NCBI GenBank assembly: GCA_030267565.1
Contig: BRXU01000048.1
Coordinates: 62,001-126,000 of the forward strand
Direction: 5' to 3'
DNA length: 64,000 nucleotides
From: Pleodorina starrii
Taxonomy: Eukaryota; Chlorophyta; Chlorophyceae; Chlamydomonadales; Volvocaceae
Shown: positions 21,301-33,241 of the stretch, one piece after another
How the letters are laid out: every line of letters begins with the position of its first letter
Position numbering within the stretch: position 1 is the first letter of the stretch
Made by a program: the position numbers and the translations under genes
The notes under the pieces: generated by a model
Databases searched by the model: none
What the model saw: the letters and a program-made list of their open reading frames with translations, nothing else
Told to the model about the DNA's origin: nothing

Positions 21301-24300
21301 CCGCCACTTCTCCACCCGCCTGCCCCTCCACCGCCTCCGGCCCCGCCCGCCCCGCAGGTCGAGAAGTTGGCCGCTGAGAACGAATCGCTGCGCGGCATGA
21401 ACGTGATGTTGGAGAAGGTGCTCAATCTGAGGGAGGAGCACATCTCCAACCTGCAGGTGGGTGTAGGGTGTGTGTTGAGGGGGAGGGGTGAGGGGTAATT
21501 AAAACGGCCCGGGACGAGGGAACCGGCCCGGGGTGAGGGGTGAGCTGAGCTGCCAATTGGAGCTGAGAAGAGGGCGGAGCGGCGCAACTACACGACAGGG
21601 CGGAAAGTCGGTTGCGAAAGCGGCAGCGGCAACAGAAGCAGTAGCAGAAGCAATGACAGCGGCAATGGCAGCGGCGGCAGGAACGGCAGCAGCAGGGGGC
21701 AGCAGCAGGCGACATGGACGTCGGCGGGTGCAGGTGTGCAGCAGCAACAGCCTCAAGCCGGAGAAAACTCCCCTCGCGGCCTGAGCCTCAGCCTCGGCCT
21801 CAACAAAGGCGTCGCCGGCTGCGATGGATTTCGGCCGGCAGGAAGCTGGGCAGTCGCTGGGCGGTCAGCAGTCAGGAGGAGCAGGAGCTAGCAGCAGCAG
21901 GTCGGCTGCGGCCGGGGTCTTGGGAGCGCAGATGGCGCTCTGAGTGCGCAGCTGCTGCTGCTGCTGCGGGGCGGGGCGCATGCAGCTGCAGCGGTTGGCA
22001 AACAGGTGCCAATTTGAGGCGGGTGGGAGGCGAGGGGCCCAGCCCCTGTCCGCCCGGCGGTTAGCGGTTGGTGGTTGCAGTCCGGCGGGACGGAATCCAG
22101 GTGCGCTGGTTCCCCTTAAGGGGGCCAGCGAGCGGCGGCTGGCGGAGCTGCAGATATCTCAAGACGGGCGGCGGTCAGCGGATGTGTGTGTATATGTGTG
22201 TGACCATTGGGGCTCGTGAGAGTCGATGGCGGCGTGGCCTTGCGGGGGAGGGAGGCCCGGGTGCCTTGCTCCGCGGCCGCAGCCAGCACGGCTGCCAGCA
22301 CGGCCGTGGTCGCAGCCGCTCCTGGCGGGATGTGGAGGGGGCTGCCCTTCGGCGGCGGAAGGGGGGCCGCATGGCGCCCCAGCGCCGTGCCCTTGGGTCT
22401 GCCGCCGCAGCAGCAGTGGCAGCTGCAGCTGCTCCGGAACCCAGCCAAAGATCTCCTGTCGCAGCAGGGCCGTCCTCAGCCCTCCAGCGCAGGCGCAGGC
22501 GTGGTGTGACTGCGACTGCAGGCGCGGACAGGAACCGCAGCAGCAGCGGCAGCACAGGAGCAGCAGCAGCGCCCGCCACGAGAGCGAGGGAAGCGCTCTG
22601 CAGCTCCCATTGGACACTCAGCGGAGACCCAACTCGCTGGCGCAGCGGCGGCACCTCTGCCAGCGGCCGAGGCGTTGCGGCGTCCGGAATCGAGTCCAGC
22701 GAAGTCCCGCGGCGGCTGCTGCTGCTGACCTCGTTTTCTGGGGCGATTAGAATTGAACTTTCAGAAAGGCCCTGGCGGCCGGCCGGCTTGGTAGGGCTCT
22801 AGGTGCCGCCGGGGTCGCGACCGGTCGGGGGCCGCATTCCGCGGGTCGCCGAATGACCTGGCTGGGTCAACCTGGCTGGGTCGAGCTGACAGTGATTCAA
22901 GGGGCACGGACAGGGGCTGCCCTGGAGGCCGGGTCGGACGGTCCCCGGTGGATGGGGGTTGGTTGCCGCAACCAGTTTATTCCTGCACTGCACTGCTGAG
23001 GAAAACCCTTATCCCGACCTGTCTCCGTCCTCGTAAATGTCAGTCAGTCAGCCTGCCTGCATGGACGGGTCTTCTCCAACCCGCCTCTTCTCCAACCCGG
23101 GCTTCTTCCCCTTCCCCTCCCCCTCCGTTCCTCCCCCTCCATTCCTCCCCCCCCCCCGCCGCAGGAGGCCGCCAAGGTGTTCTCCAACCTCAACCTGCGC
23201 GGCAACGACGCCGCGGATGGCTCTGGCTCGGGGGAGAACGTCTCGATGGGCGATGCGGCGGCCAAGGTGCGCCGTGCTGCGACATACACACACACACACA
23301 CACATTCTCACGGGACACAGAGGATTGCGACTGAGCAGGAGCCAGGGGGGGGGGGCCTGGGGGCGGGGGGTGATGCGGCGGGGTGTGTCGCGACGGATGG
23401 CGGCGGGGAGGGAAGGAAACGTTTTTGTTGTTATACTCGACTCGACTCAATTCTCGCCCTCCGATTCCCCGACGCTGCAGACTGTTCAGGACGCGGTGGC
23501 GGCGGCGGCGGCGGGAGGCAGCGCTGGCGCCGGGGGTGGCGGGATGGCGGCGGCAGGCGGGGCCGCGCTGGTCAAGGCCGAGGACGGCGCCGCGGCGGCG
23601 GCGGGCGGTGCTGGCGGCAGCGGCAGCGTCATGTCGGACCCCATGGCCGCATCCAGCCCCGTCAACCTCCTGGGTGAGCCCAGCCGAGGCGAGGCGAGGG
23701 GAGCCTCATCTGTCCGTCCCCGGCCCACCCCAGCCCATCCCCCCACTCCTTCCCCCCAACCCGGCCCACCCCAGCCCACCCCGGCCCACCCCAGCCTCAT
23801 CTGTCCGTCCATCCATCCATCCATCCATCCATCCATCCATCCATCCATCCATCCATCTGTCCGTCCCTCATCCTGTCAGGTCTGTTTCCGTCCCACCTTG
23901 CCTGCTTGCTTGCTTGCCTGCTGTCAGGTGGCGGCCACATGCTGCCTCAGAACATTGACGGCGCCACGGCTCGCTTCACTGCGGAGGCCATTCGCTCCAT
24001 GTCAGCGGATGACGTCATCGAGGCGTGGAAGGAGAACCTCAAGGAGCTGTCCAGGTGGGGCGAGGGGGGCTGGGGCGGGGGGGGGCTGGGGAGGAGTGGG
24101 ATGGGGAGGGCTGGGGCGGGCTGGGGGGAAGGAGTGGGGCGGGCTGGGATGGGCCGGGCTGGGCTGGGTAGTGGGAGGATGGGCTGGGGCGGGCCGGGCT
24201 GGGGTCCGACATGGGGCAGCTCCCCCGCTAACGGTCAAGGTACCAGGTAAGGCAACATCGTGCATTGCTTTGGGTTCCCGGTCGCCTACGTCCCTCCGCT

Positions 24301-27134
24301 GCCCGGCATCTTGTTTAATACCACCCAACCCAACCCACTCCCACCTCCTCACCCCACCTCCACCTACCAACCAGCCACCCACCCACCCACCCACTCCCAC
24401 CTCATCAGTCCCCCACCACCTCATCAGTCCCCCACCCGCACCCCCGCACTCCTAGGTACGTTGTTCTCGCCGAGAACGCCCCTCCCGGCCAGCCTCTCCC
24501 CGCCCCCGTGGTGGGTCGCATCACCTCCGTCACCGCCTCCATGAGCGAGCTGGTGCACAAGGTGGCCATGATCAACCCGCTCAACGTAAAGAGGTTGCTG
24601 GCCACAAACATGGAGCTGCACGCAATGGTGGGGGGGGAGGGCGGGGGAGGGAGGGGGAAAAAGAAAACAGCCCGGGATGAGGGAACGCAACGCAGTTACC
24701 TGGGATATTACCTGAGGATTAACTGATATCTCCAGCAGAAAAAAAGCGAGCGGGGGGAGGGGGAGGGCGAGGGGGGGGCGGGGCGGTGTGTCATATGGCG
24801 GGGCGGGGCGGGACATGGGCGGGATTGGACATTGGCGGGCGGTGGGTTGGAGTGTTGTTCGGGCTGTTCCTCACACCGCGCTCCCCTGCCGCCCTCACCT
24901 CGGGCCCCTCTCCTTGCCTGCTCCCTGCTACTCGACTCTGCCCCCCCCCCCTTTCCTCTCCCTCTCGCACGTGCGCGTGCGCTCTCCAGGTTCCGGTTCC
25001 GGAGCCGCACTGGGCCCGGGTGCTGCTGGTGCTGGGCCTCTCGGAGCGGCAGCGGAAGGACCTGCTGGGGGCGAGGGAGCGCTTCCTGACCAAATTCGAG
25101 GCGGTGGTGCAGGTGGGTGGGTGGGTGGGTGGGCCACACCGCAACACACCGCACACCATCAACAATAACAACAACGTTCGCAGGATTCCCTGTTCCGTCT
25201 TGCATTACACTCTTCTTGCAACACCATGCGCCGCCCACATGGTGCGGTGTGTTGTGGTGTGCTGTACTGAGTTGGCGTTGTGTTGCTGTTATGGTGTGTT
25301 ATGGTTTGGTGTGTGGCCGCAACCCAACCCGAGCAGGAGCGCGCCGCCCTCATCGGCAGCCTGTCGCGGCAAGCCATCCCGCGATCCAGGTGAGGAGGGG
25401 AGCGACCCACGGGTCAGAGGGTCGGTCTGGGGATGACCCACGAGTCGGTTGGGGATGAGATGACCCACGATAACAACCCACGGCTTGGTGGGGTCTCCGT
25501 ATGCCAGCCTGCCAGCCCCTGCTTATAGTTTTTGAACTGTCTTTCATACCCCCTCCCTTCTTGACCCCACGGTATCTTCGTTTTACCCACGCCGCACACG
25601 CGCAGCTCCCGAGGCGATGGAGCCCTCCCTTGAACCCTTTCTCACACAACCCTCCTGTGCCCCTTTCCTACTTGTGCCCGCTGTCTCTTCGCTGCGGTAT
25701 CTTGCTTACTACCACCCCCCGCAGTGTCTCTTTGTTATAGGTATTAACAAGCATATCACCCCCCCACCCCCCAGGGTTTACGCCGACATCTGCTCCGCCT
25801 CCTTGTCTGCCCACGAGGCGGCCGACCGACTGCGCTCCAATCTGCAGCGGGAGCACAACATCAACATGGAGTTTGTGGTGTTTGTGTTCCGGGGGGTGCT
25901 GGACCTGGTGCAGGTGGGATTGGGTGGGGGAGGGGGAGGGGGAGGCGGAGGAGGAGGAGGGGGTTTTCATTTGTGGAATTGTCAATTGTGGAGGGAGGGG
26001 GGGGACTTGGGCGAGTGGGAGGGTGCTTTGTTAGGGAAGCTGCCAACGGAGCAAGGGGGGTGGTGGCTGGTCCGGGCGGGCGAGGGCGGCGGCGGCGGCA
26101 GCAAGGGAGGCGGCGGCCGGGCGGCGGGGGGTAAGTGGTCGTCTAGAGCTCGTCTAGGCAGGGCGCGCGATGGCACAGGTGGGCACGACTCGCGCCTATA
26201 CCCCCGCCCCTGCGCCTTTGCCCCTCCCCCCCCGCCCCTGCGCCGCTCGTGGTCGCAGATCGCCAAGGCCGCCGTGCACTCGTATCCCTACTACCCGGAT
26301 GTGCTGGCCATGTCCAATGTGCTCCACGCGCAGCAGGTCGCTCAGCCCCACTCGGCGCCGGCGGCCGCGTCGGCGGCCGTCTCGCAGAGCGCATCTCAGT
26401 CGCAATCCCACTCTTCGTTGATGGGCGGCGGTCAGTCGGTGTCGCAGCAGCAGCAGCCGCAGGCGATGCAGGTCCCGTCGCCGCAGCTGCAACAACAGCA
26501 ACAGCTGCAACAGCAGCAGCTGCAGCAACAGCAGCAACAACAACAGCAGCAGCTGCAGCAACAGCAGCAGCAGATGCTGATGATGATGTCATCTCAGCAC
26601 CAACAACAGCACCAACAGCAGCAGCAGCAGACGTCCGCCGCAGGCGCGGCGGCGCTAGGCGGGCTTTGCACCACCGGCAGCGCGCCCGTCGGTGCCGCCG
26701 TAATGTACGGCGCGAGACTCGGCACGGCCATGTCCGGCGGCATGAGCGGCGCCGCCGGCGGCGGCGGCGGCGGGCTGCTCGGCAGCCTGGGTGCCGGCGC
26801 CGGCGGCACACTGCCTGTCGGCTCCGGCGGCAGCAGCAGCGGCCCCAGCGGCGGCGGCGGCGGCCTCCTAGGTCTCAACGGAGCCGGCGGCGGCATGGGC
26901 GGCGCCGGGCTGGGTTTAGGAATGGGGATGGGGATGGGTATGGGCACGGGCAGCTGCTTGCCGTCGCTCGGGAGCGCCGGCGCGTCGTTTTGCGGCGGCC
27001 TGATGGGCTTCCAGCAGCAGCAGCAGCAGCAGCAACAGCCCATGCAGGTGCAGCAGCAGGTGCAGCAGCAGCAGGTGCATATGCAGCAGCCAATGCAGGT
27101 ACAGGGGGGTGACAGCAGAATGACGGACGGCTGA
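18376..27134 (+). CDS. bZIP transcription factor, Gln-rich
   Basis: In-frame exons: 18376-18949, 19036-19097, [19158 to about 19340, 3' end unresolved], 19778-19891, 20165-20318, 20752-20816, 21091-21186, 21358-21456, 23165-23266, 23481-23673, 23928-24054, 24456-24627, 24990-25112, 25337-25389, 25775-25913 and 26259-27134. Without exon 3 the sum is 2949 bases (982 residues), still in frame. The N-terminus is Gly/Gln/Met-rich. A basic region (RRRVKGR, then [17 protein letters not shown]) fits the bZIP N-x7-R rule with the AQxxFR pattern known from Pap1/Yap-type factors. A leucine zipper follows ([28 protein letters not shown]). After an Ala/Gly linker comes a helical C-terminal module ([50 protein letters not shown]) and polyglutamine. 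A nuclear DNA-binding regulator is inferred; targets are unknown. A GT after CAG near 27099 could extend the gene past the TGA used here. Confidence 0.8.
21457..23164 (+). other. 1.7-kb intron of the bZIP gene
   Basis: The longest intron of the gene, between the zipper exon and the next exon, is consistent in phase (0) on both sides. It contains a dispersed element (about 21491-21526) and a CAG/GCA-rich stretch whose Ala/Gln/Arg translations create long false ORFs. No internal exon is needed to keep the frame. Confidence 0.5.
21491..21526 (+). repeat. Dispersed CGGCCCGGGACGAGGGAAC element
   Basis: The core GGGGTAATTAAAACGGCC plus CGGGACGAGGGAAC is almost identical at 39059-39091 and, inverted, at 53918-53955. 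All three lie in introns of different genes. Confidence 0.6.
23809..23857 (+). repeat. (CCAT)n microsatellite in bZIP intron
   Basis: About 12 units of CCAT/ATCC, flanked by CTGTCCGTC on both sides, within the intron between exons 23481-23673 and 23928-24054. Confidence 0.8.
24662..24745 (+). repeat. Dispersed element, longer copy
   Basis: CAGCCCGGGATGAGGGAACGC continues through AACGCAGTTACCTGGGATAT and ends TGATATCTCCAGCAGAAAAA. The same order is found inverted at 53870-53945, giving a minimum element length of about 85 bases. It lies in a bZIP intron. Confidence 0.6.
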
Positions 27135-30100
27135 CGGTCTCCCCGGGGGGTGGGGTGGGGTGAAGGGGGGGTGAGGGGTGGGGTCTCCCGCGGTGGGCCC
27201 CGGGACGGAAGGTCCGTAAGGCTGGGCCGTTTTGACCGGTGACGGGCAGAGGCAGGCGGAGCGGCCGCCGGGTATGCGGCTGCTGCTGCGGCTGCTGCGG
27301 GGGGTCCAGGGAGGTCCAGGGGGGGACCGCGCGTTGATCGGGAGGTGGGACTGCTGCATAGAATTGCTCCGGGTTATTTGGGGATTGGGGTTGTATTGGG
27401 GCGGGGTGGGGTGGGGAGAATGCAAGACGAGCGGTGACCGCAGCGAAGCAACCGAGGTGGTGGGGGTGGGGGGTGGATGGGGACGGCAGCGGCCCCGCGT
27501 GTGTGTGGAGCGGCTCCTGGCGGGCATGAAGGGGGGCAGACTGACCGGCTGGGGCTGGGGCTGGGAGGGTCGGCCAGTGGTTCAGAGTGGCTGAGTGGGT
27601 GGCGTGTGGAACACGGGTGGTGCGCTGTTACCCGGGGAGGGGAGGGGGGCTGCGGGGGCTTGCTTTGTGTTTTTGTATGTGTGTGCGTCTATGGAGGGAG
27701 GGGGTTTGCGGTCGACTTTCCGCCGGCTGGGACGAGCATGCGAGCACAGCGCAGGGGATGCAACAACAGGGGACACGGGGGGCGGTGACATTATTATATA
27801 TATGCGCGTGTGTGTTTGTGTGTGTTTGTGTGTGTGTGTGGCAGTGGCATGCACTGCGCTGCACCGGGCTGGGGCGCTGGCTCCACCGGCTGCTGCACCT
27901 CGGCCGTATGCCAGCTGGGGGGGGGGGCGGGTGTGTGTGTGGGCCTCTGTGCAGGGTGCACACGATTGGACATATGTTGGGCGGCGCTGTGCTTACACCC
28001 ACCCACCCACCCACCCACCTGCCTGCCTGCCTGGGATGGGATCTGTCCCATCCCTCTGCACACGCTGTTATGGCTTATGGGAGCCTGAGGTGGCGGCGGC
28101 ACTCATCCCCTGAGGACCCTTAGTACGCCTCCGGGTGCCCACCTGCCGCCTGGCTCGCCCAGCTGCTGCCTGGTGCTGCCTGGTGCGCGTGGATTTGATG
28201 AATACGGAACACTGCGCGTTGCGAGTTTGGTTGGTTGTGCGGCCCTCAGATGTCCCTCAGATGTCTGACTCCAGGGATTGCCCGCGGTGATGGGTGTGTG
28301 CGTCCAAGCGTCGAGTCGCGTTGCGCACAAAGAGGCAGGGCGAATACAGAAGGCTGGTTTACGCATACGGTACTGCTTTCGTGCTTTGGGGGGCGAGGCT
28401 TTGATTGGCAGCTGGAAAAAGAGGCGCGTGTGGGCTTTTAGGAATGGTGGCGGGTGTCCTTGCCTGCGTGCGCACGCATGTGCTCGTGCATGCATGCGGC
28501 GACTGTGTCCTTGTTTGATGACGCGTCACGTGTGTTTGATTGTTTGTTCGTTTGTGTGTGTATATGTGCCATACGCCGTCTGCTCGCGTCCCGGGGCGCT
28601 CGTGTGGAGATACTGGACTGGTAGGTGCGGCGGGAGAGAGGCACCGTCGTCTGTCCGTGCCGGGTGCGCGGGCTCCAAGTCCGCGTGTTTGTGGCTGATT
28701 GCTGCCGGTGCTTGCACGTGTGTGTGGATGTGGATGTGCGGCGGATGCGTGTTGAGATGCGCCTGCTGGCGGTGCGCGCCCAAGGGCGCGACTCCCGCGC
28801 AAGGCCCAACTTCTTTCAAGAACGAATGGTTCATGCGCCTGACATTTCCGGCCCTGATCCCGAATCCCAATCCACGCATCGCCACGGATAGTGTCGCTGC
28901 TGACGGTATCGATTCGCCCGACCCCAACTCTTTTGACCCTGGGTGGCTTTGGAGTCCACACGTGCCAACAAGAGGCGCTGGCGCCGGTGGCCAATGTGAG
29001 CTGTGGGTGCTGGCTGGTTGGTTGGTTGGTTGTTCGGTAGGTTGGTTGGTGTTGGTGTACCGCGCCGGCGCGGCGACGACGAATACGAGACCCCCTTGGA
29101 GAGACATGCTGCTGCTTTTGTTTCATGATGATGATGCTGTCCTGTTGGTCCTATTTGTGCACTTGGCCGGCGGCGGTGTGGCGGCTGTGCGCCTCACCGT
29201 GCCGTCTAGTTCCGTTTGGCGCGCTTCTGACGTTCCCCGGGGGGGAGGGTGGGGGTGGTGGCGGGGGGCCCACAGGGAGCGCCTGCGGTGCCCCCCTGCC
29301 CCCGTGTGTCACCAGCGGCGGCCCGAGCGCGAACGGCGGCTTGAGTGCACGCTGTCTTGTTGTCTGGCCTTGCTGAGGGTCCCGCCGGGCGTTGCGTCGG
29401 TACCCGCGTGTGTCTGTGGGGGTTGGGGGACGTGGGCGGAAGGGAACGGCGGGCCGTGTATGTGTGCGTGTGTGTTTTTTAGGCTTGGTTTCCGTTTTTT
29501 GCTTTAATGGTTTTAACTTGGTGCCTGCCGCGCGGCAGTCGGCTGTGCCTGCGCTGCCGCTGTGGTGGGATGTGGCCTTTGCCCTACATAGCGATGTACG
29601 ACCTTTTATCTGCGCTGCGCCGCGACGCGTCGGCGTGGCCTCCCGCCGCATCTCTCATCGGGTGGGTGGGTGGGTGGGTGGGTGGGTGGGTGGGTGGGTG
29701 GGTGGGTGGCGCGCATCGCGGCGCTCGTGCACGCAGCTGCCCCCGAGGGGCGCTGGTGCCGTGTTCTTACTTCGACGTGTGCGAAAGCTGATGGTACGAA
29801 GCTCGCATCATTGGAATGCACCGATTCGACGCCCGTCGGCATCAGCCTACCCTCGCCGCTCGGTATTAAACTATCGTACCCTATCGCTCGGTATTACTTT
29901 GTCGTACCACGAGGGCTGCTGTGGCGGTGTCGGGGCTGTGTGGACCAGCCTATCGGCAGCGCGGGCGAGGAGAGTGAGCGGCTTCACCGGCTTGGCTTGG
30001 TGCGCGACGCGATGGGGGAGGGTGGATACCGGTATGTCCGCTGATAAGTGTACGGCAGCTCGTTGCGCATTTGGAGGGTAGAGAGCGGCGGGACGGGTGC

Positions 30101-33100
30101 CCTGGCTGCGGACTGAGGGCTGCCGCTTGGCCGCTTGGCTTGGCTGGTTAACTGGTGCTCTGATTTGGTTTTGCTTCTGCGGTGGCTCGCCTCGAGGAGT
30201 CGGCCCGGTCCTGCCCGGCCCGGCCCGGCCATCCGCCAACCAGCCGAGCGACGGACACGAATGAAGGGGGCCGTGGAGGAGGGCCCGGTCCGGGCCGGGT
30301 CGTGGCCATTTCCGGCTTTGTTGCGACTTCCGAGCGCGGCTTCATGCGCGCATGTGCATTGCCCGCGGCTTGCGGATGTGGTGGTGGTGGTGGTGGTGGT
30401 GGTGGAGGGAACGTGTGTGGGGGTCGTCTCTTCCCAGGCCGTGCTCTCTCGACGTGGATGGCCGCCACGGGCATCGACCACTCCTCTGTGTGTATGCGAT
30501 AGGTGCTGCCGGTCAAGCTCACCGGGAAGTTGGGGTCGGACTCACCCTCTTACGTCGGGAGAGCGGTACCGGCAACCGAAAGGAGAGGCAGCGGACACCA
30601 CTTGAGTTTTACATTGAAGGCATGAAGGCTGAAGTCCGTTGCTGTGACTCTGCAAGTTGTTGCAGGGGGCACTGTGCTTGGTAAATGGTAATGCTGTGGG
30701 CGGGAGGGAGGTGGGGGGGCGTGGGGGGGGGCGCCGTGTGGGTGCTACTGGGGCAACATCCGGCGCGGAACACACGCACGGCCGGCCCTTATACGGTACA
30801 TCTCAAGTCATGTTCGTGTTATGATTACGGCATCAAAGGAGGGGGAGGAGGGGACATGCGGTGTCAACGGCCGCGGGCCTAGCGGGCGGATATACGGCCG
30901 GGTATAGCGGGGGGTTGTGGCGGGGCATTTGACGCGGGGTATGGGGGCGGGGGGCTGCAAACCCTGCCGGCGCGCGGTAAGGCAACTTTGTGCGCATTTT
31001 GATGGGATGGTGCACCAAGTACGTGTGGGATGCTGCCGATGCGGCCCGGCAACGGTGGCTGGCAGCCGTGCTGCTGCTGTTGCCACTGCTGCTGCCGCAT
31101 GATGTTGCGGCGTATCGGCCGGAAGTCGCGTGTGGCAGTGAGTCGCACGACGCAGCGCTGGCGGAAAGGAAGCCTCGATGGTGCGTGTACTTGAAGCCGG
31201 CTGCCTTCGGGATGGTGATCTGCTGCGCCGTTCGCACCGAACGCGCTCTCCGCAGGGGATGGAAACAGGTTCTTTGGCCTTCACACTTCACGGCTTGGGA
31301 CGATTCACTTTCATTGTTCACTATGGTGCGGGGCGGGTTTTGTTGGGCGAGGTCCGGCGCCAAGAAGTGTCTGTCTTGAGCGGCGGACTCTGCTGCTGGG
31401 CGCTCACCCCCTTTTTCGCGTGTTCGAATGCTTCTTTTCATCTAAGGACGCTCGCTTAGGCTGAGAGCATATAAAGGGAATCGTCGAACGGGTTGCGTCG
31501 GTGACTCTCGCACGTGTATCGCTAACACTGTCTGGATTGGCGGCCATTCCTTTGTTGCTGTGATGGCGGGTTGATATGTGCATGTGTGGGACATTGTAAC
31601 AACAAGACCTGCCCACATTTTTTCTCCGCGGTTTTTCGTCCGAGCCGTCTCGTCTGTATATTGAGGGTGGGGCCCAAGGTTCAAGGTAGGTAATTTGGCT
31701 TGCGCGCTGTATTGTTGCGCGGAGGCGGAACTGGCGAGAGAGGAGATCTGGTTATTTGCCTGAGCAAGTGCGTCCACGCTGACCAACTCAGCCGAATGAC
31801 GAGGGCTCACGGTCCCGCGCATGCTCGCATATGCTCCTGGGATCCCTCCCCATACCGCAATGCGCTCCGCACACTTTCGAGCTCAGCTCGGGTGCGCGTG
31901 GGCTGCACACGGCAATGTGTGAAGCAGCCACAGCCCAGCCCGGCGCCGCCCCCCTGCAACAAACACGTATTTCCCATAGTACTCACATTGCAGACCAGGT
32001 ATGACTCGCGCCTCCATATCCAAAGCCCACGGCACGCCACGCTCCCCATACCCGACTATGGCTCCACCTCCTATGGCTCTACCTGGCAAGTACCCTGATG
32101 CGCGTTCGCCGTGCGCGCGCGCGCCTCAAGCACCAGAAGGCATGTTGAAGGTCTTTTTGTCTTCACTACGGTAAGGCCTGTGCAAGACTTCTCAAGTGCC
32201 CCTTAACTTCCCGCCACAGGCCCTTCGTTGTCACACCCGCAGTCGATCAGACATTGCCCGCGACCGCCCGCCTCCGCCCAGCGGCCCGTCCAGCTGCGTC
32301 CCCGCCCCGCTGCATCTCCAGTGCATCCCACCCCGCGCCTTCATTAATAAACGCGCGGATCCCCAGGCCTGCTGCTCAGCCGCTGCCCCAGCCCACGCGC
32401 CCCCTGATTGGCTAACGCCAAAACACACACAGGGCTGGCAGGGCTGGGAGGGATTAGGGACCCGCCGAGAGACGAAGCCCCTTCAGGCTCTGCTGGAGGC
32501 CCTGCGCAGACGTGCGCTGCTACAATTTGATCTTCTTTCCCGTCAATGACACGTGGAAACGACCCACGGGCCATCCACGCCTAGAGGCGCTCTTGCGCCT
32601 CCGCCCCTTGTGTACCGCCTCCAGAGACCTCCTCAACCCCTCCCCCCGATGTCTCCCACCCCCCCCCGGGTCGTCTACCGCCTGTCAGCTGCTCTCCCGA
32701 TTCCGCCCGACCACGCTGCGTACCCCTCCCCCCCAGCCACTGACCGAACACGCCCAGGCATTGGTCCGCCTTGGCATTGGTCTGGCGCCGGTAAAGCAAC
32801 CAGCTGTCAAGAGGTCCAACAGAGAGGATCGCTGCTGCTGCCGCCGCTGCCGTTACTGCGGCCGCCTTTAGTACAGAAGCTGTGACGTCCCGGCGCGGCG
32901 CCAGATGAGCACCTGTCGCCGTGCTCATCCTCATCCCTCCGACTGTCACCGCGCGTCGCCGTGTTCGGCATCACTCGGCGTCGGCCGTTGCCGTCCCACC
33001 ACGACCGTCGGCCGTTGCCGTCCCACCACGACCAGCCGTTCGCGCTTTGTTGCGCCACGCCGCTCGCGCCGGGCCCCAGAACACACAGTTACTCCGCGCG

Positions 33101-33241
33101 CTGCCGCCCACTGCTGTTGCTGCTGCCAATGGCCATACCCCCACCTCGCCTTACGCGCCCACCCCCGCTGCGGTGACGAAACCTCGCTACTCCCTCGCCT
33201 GCCCGCCCGCTGGAGAGAAGTAGCGACCACCCCGCGGACGG
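27135..33241. other. 6.1-kb interval between convergent genes, no confident gene
   Basis: It lies between the stop codons of the plus-strand bZIP gene and the minus-strand Fused-like gene, so both 3' UTRs must be here. Contents include a TG-rich stretch (27800-27840), a (CCCA)n run at 28000-28018, (GGTT)n at 29018-29048, (GGGT)n at 29658-29708 and (GGT)n at 30378-30404. ORFs such as 28278-29507 and 30990-31379 on the plus strand are open but unsupported by family or splice evidence. A TGTAA at about 31593 is one possible 3' end signal. Confidence 0.45.
29658..29708 (+). repeat. (GGGT)n microsatellite
   Basis: About 12 units of GGTG/GGGT. The complementary (CCCA)n type recurs in several introns in this window. 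Confidence 0.8.

Noticed and set aside
22068..22802. 244-codon plus ORF inside the bZIP gene
   Set aside because: Lies wholly in the 1.7-kb intron; the flanking exons join in phase 0 without it, and its composition reflects CAG-rich DNA.
26249..27112. 287-codon plus ORF in another frame over the last bZIP exon
   Set aside because: Frame-shifted reading of CAG/GCA repeats (Ala/Thr/Arg runs); the Gln frame continues the spliced bZIP protein.
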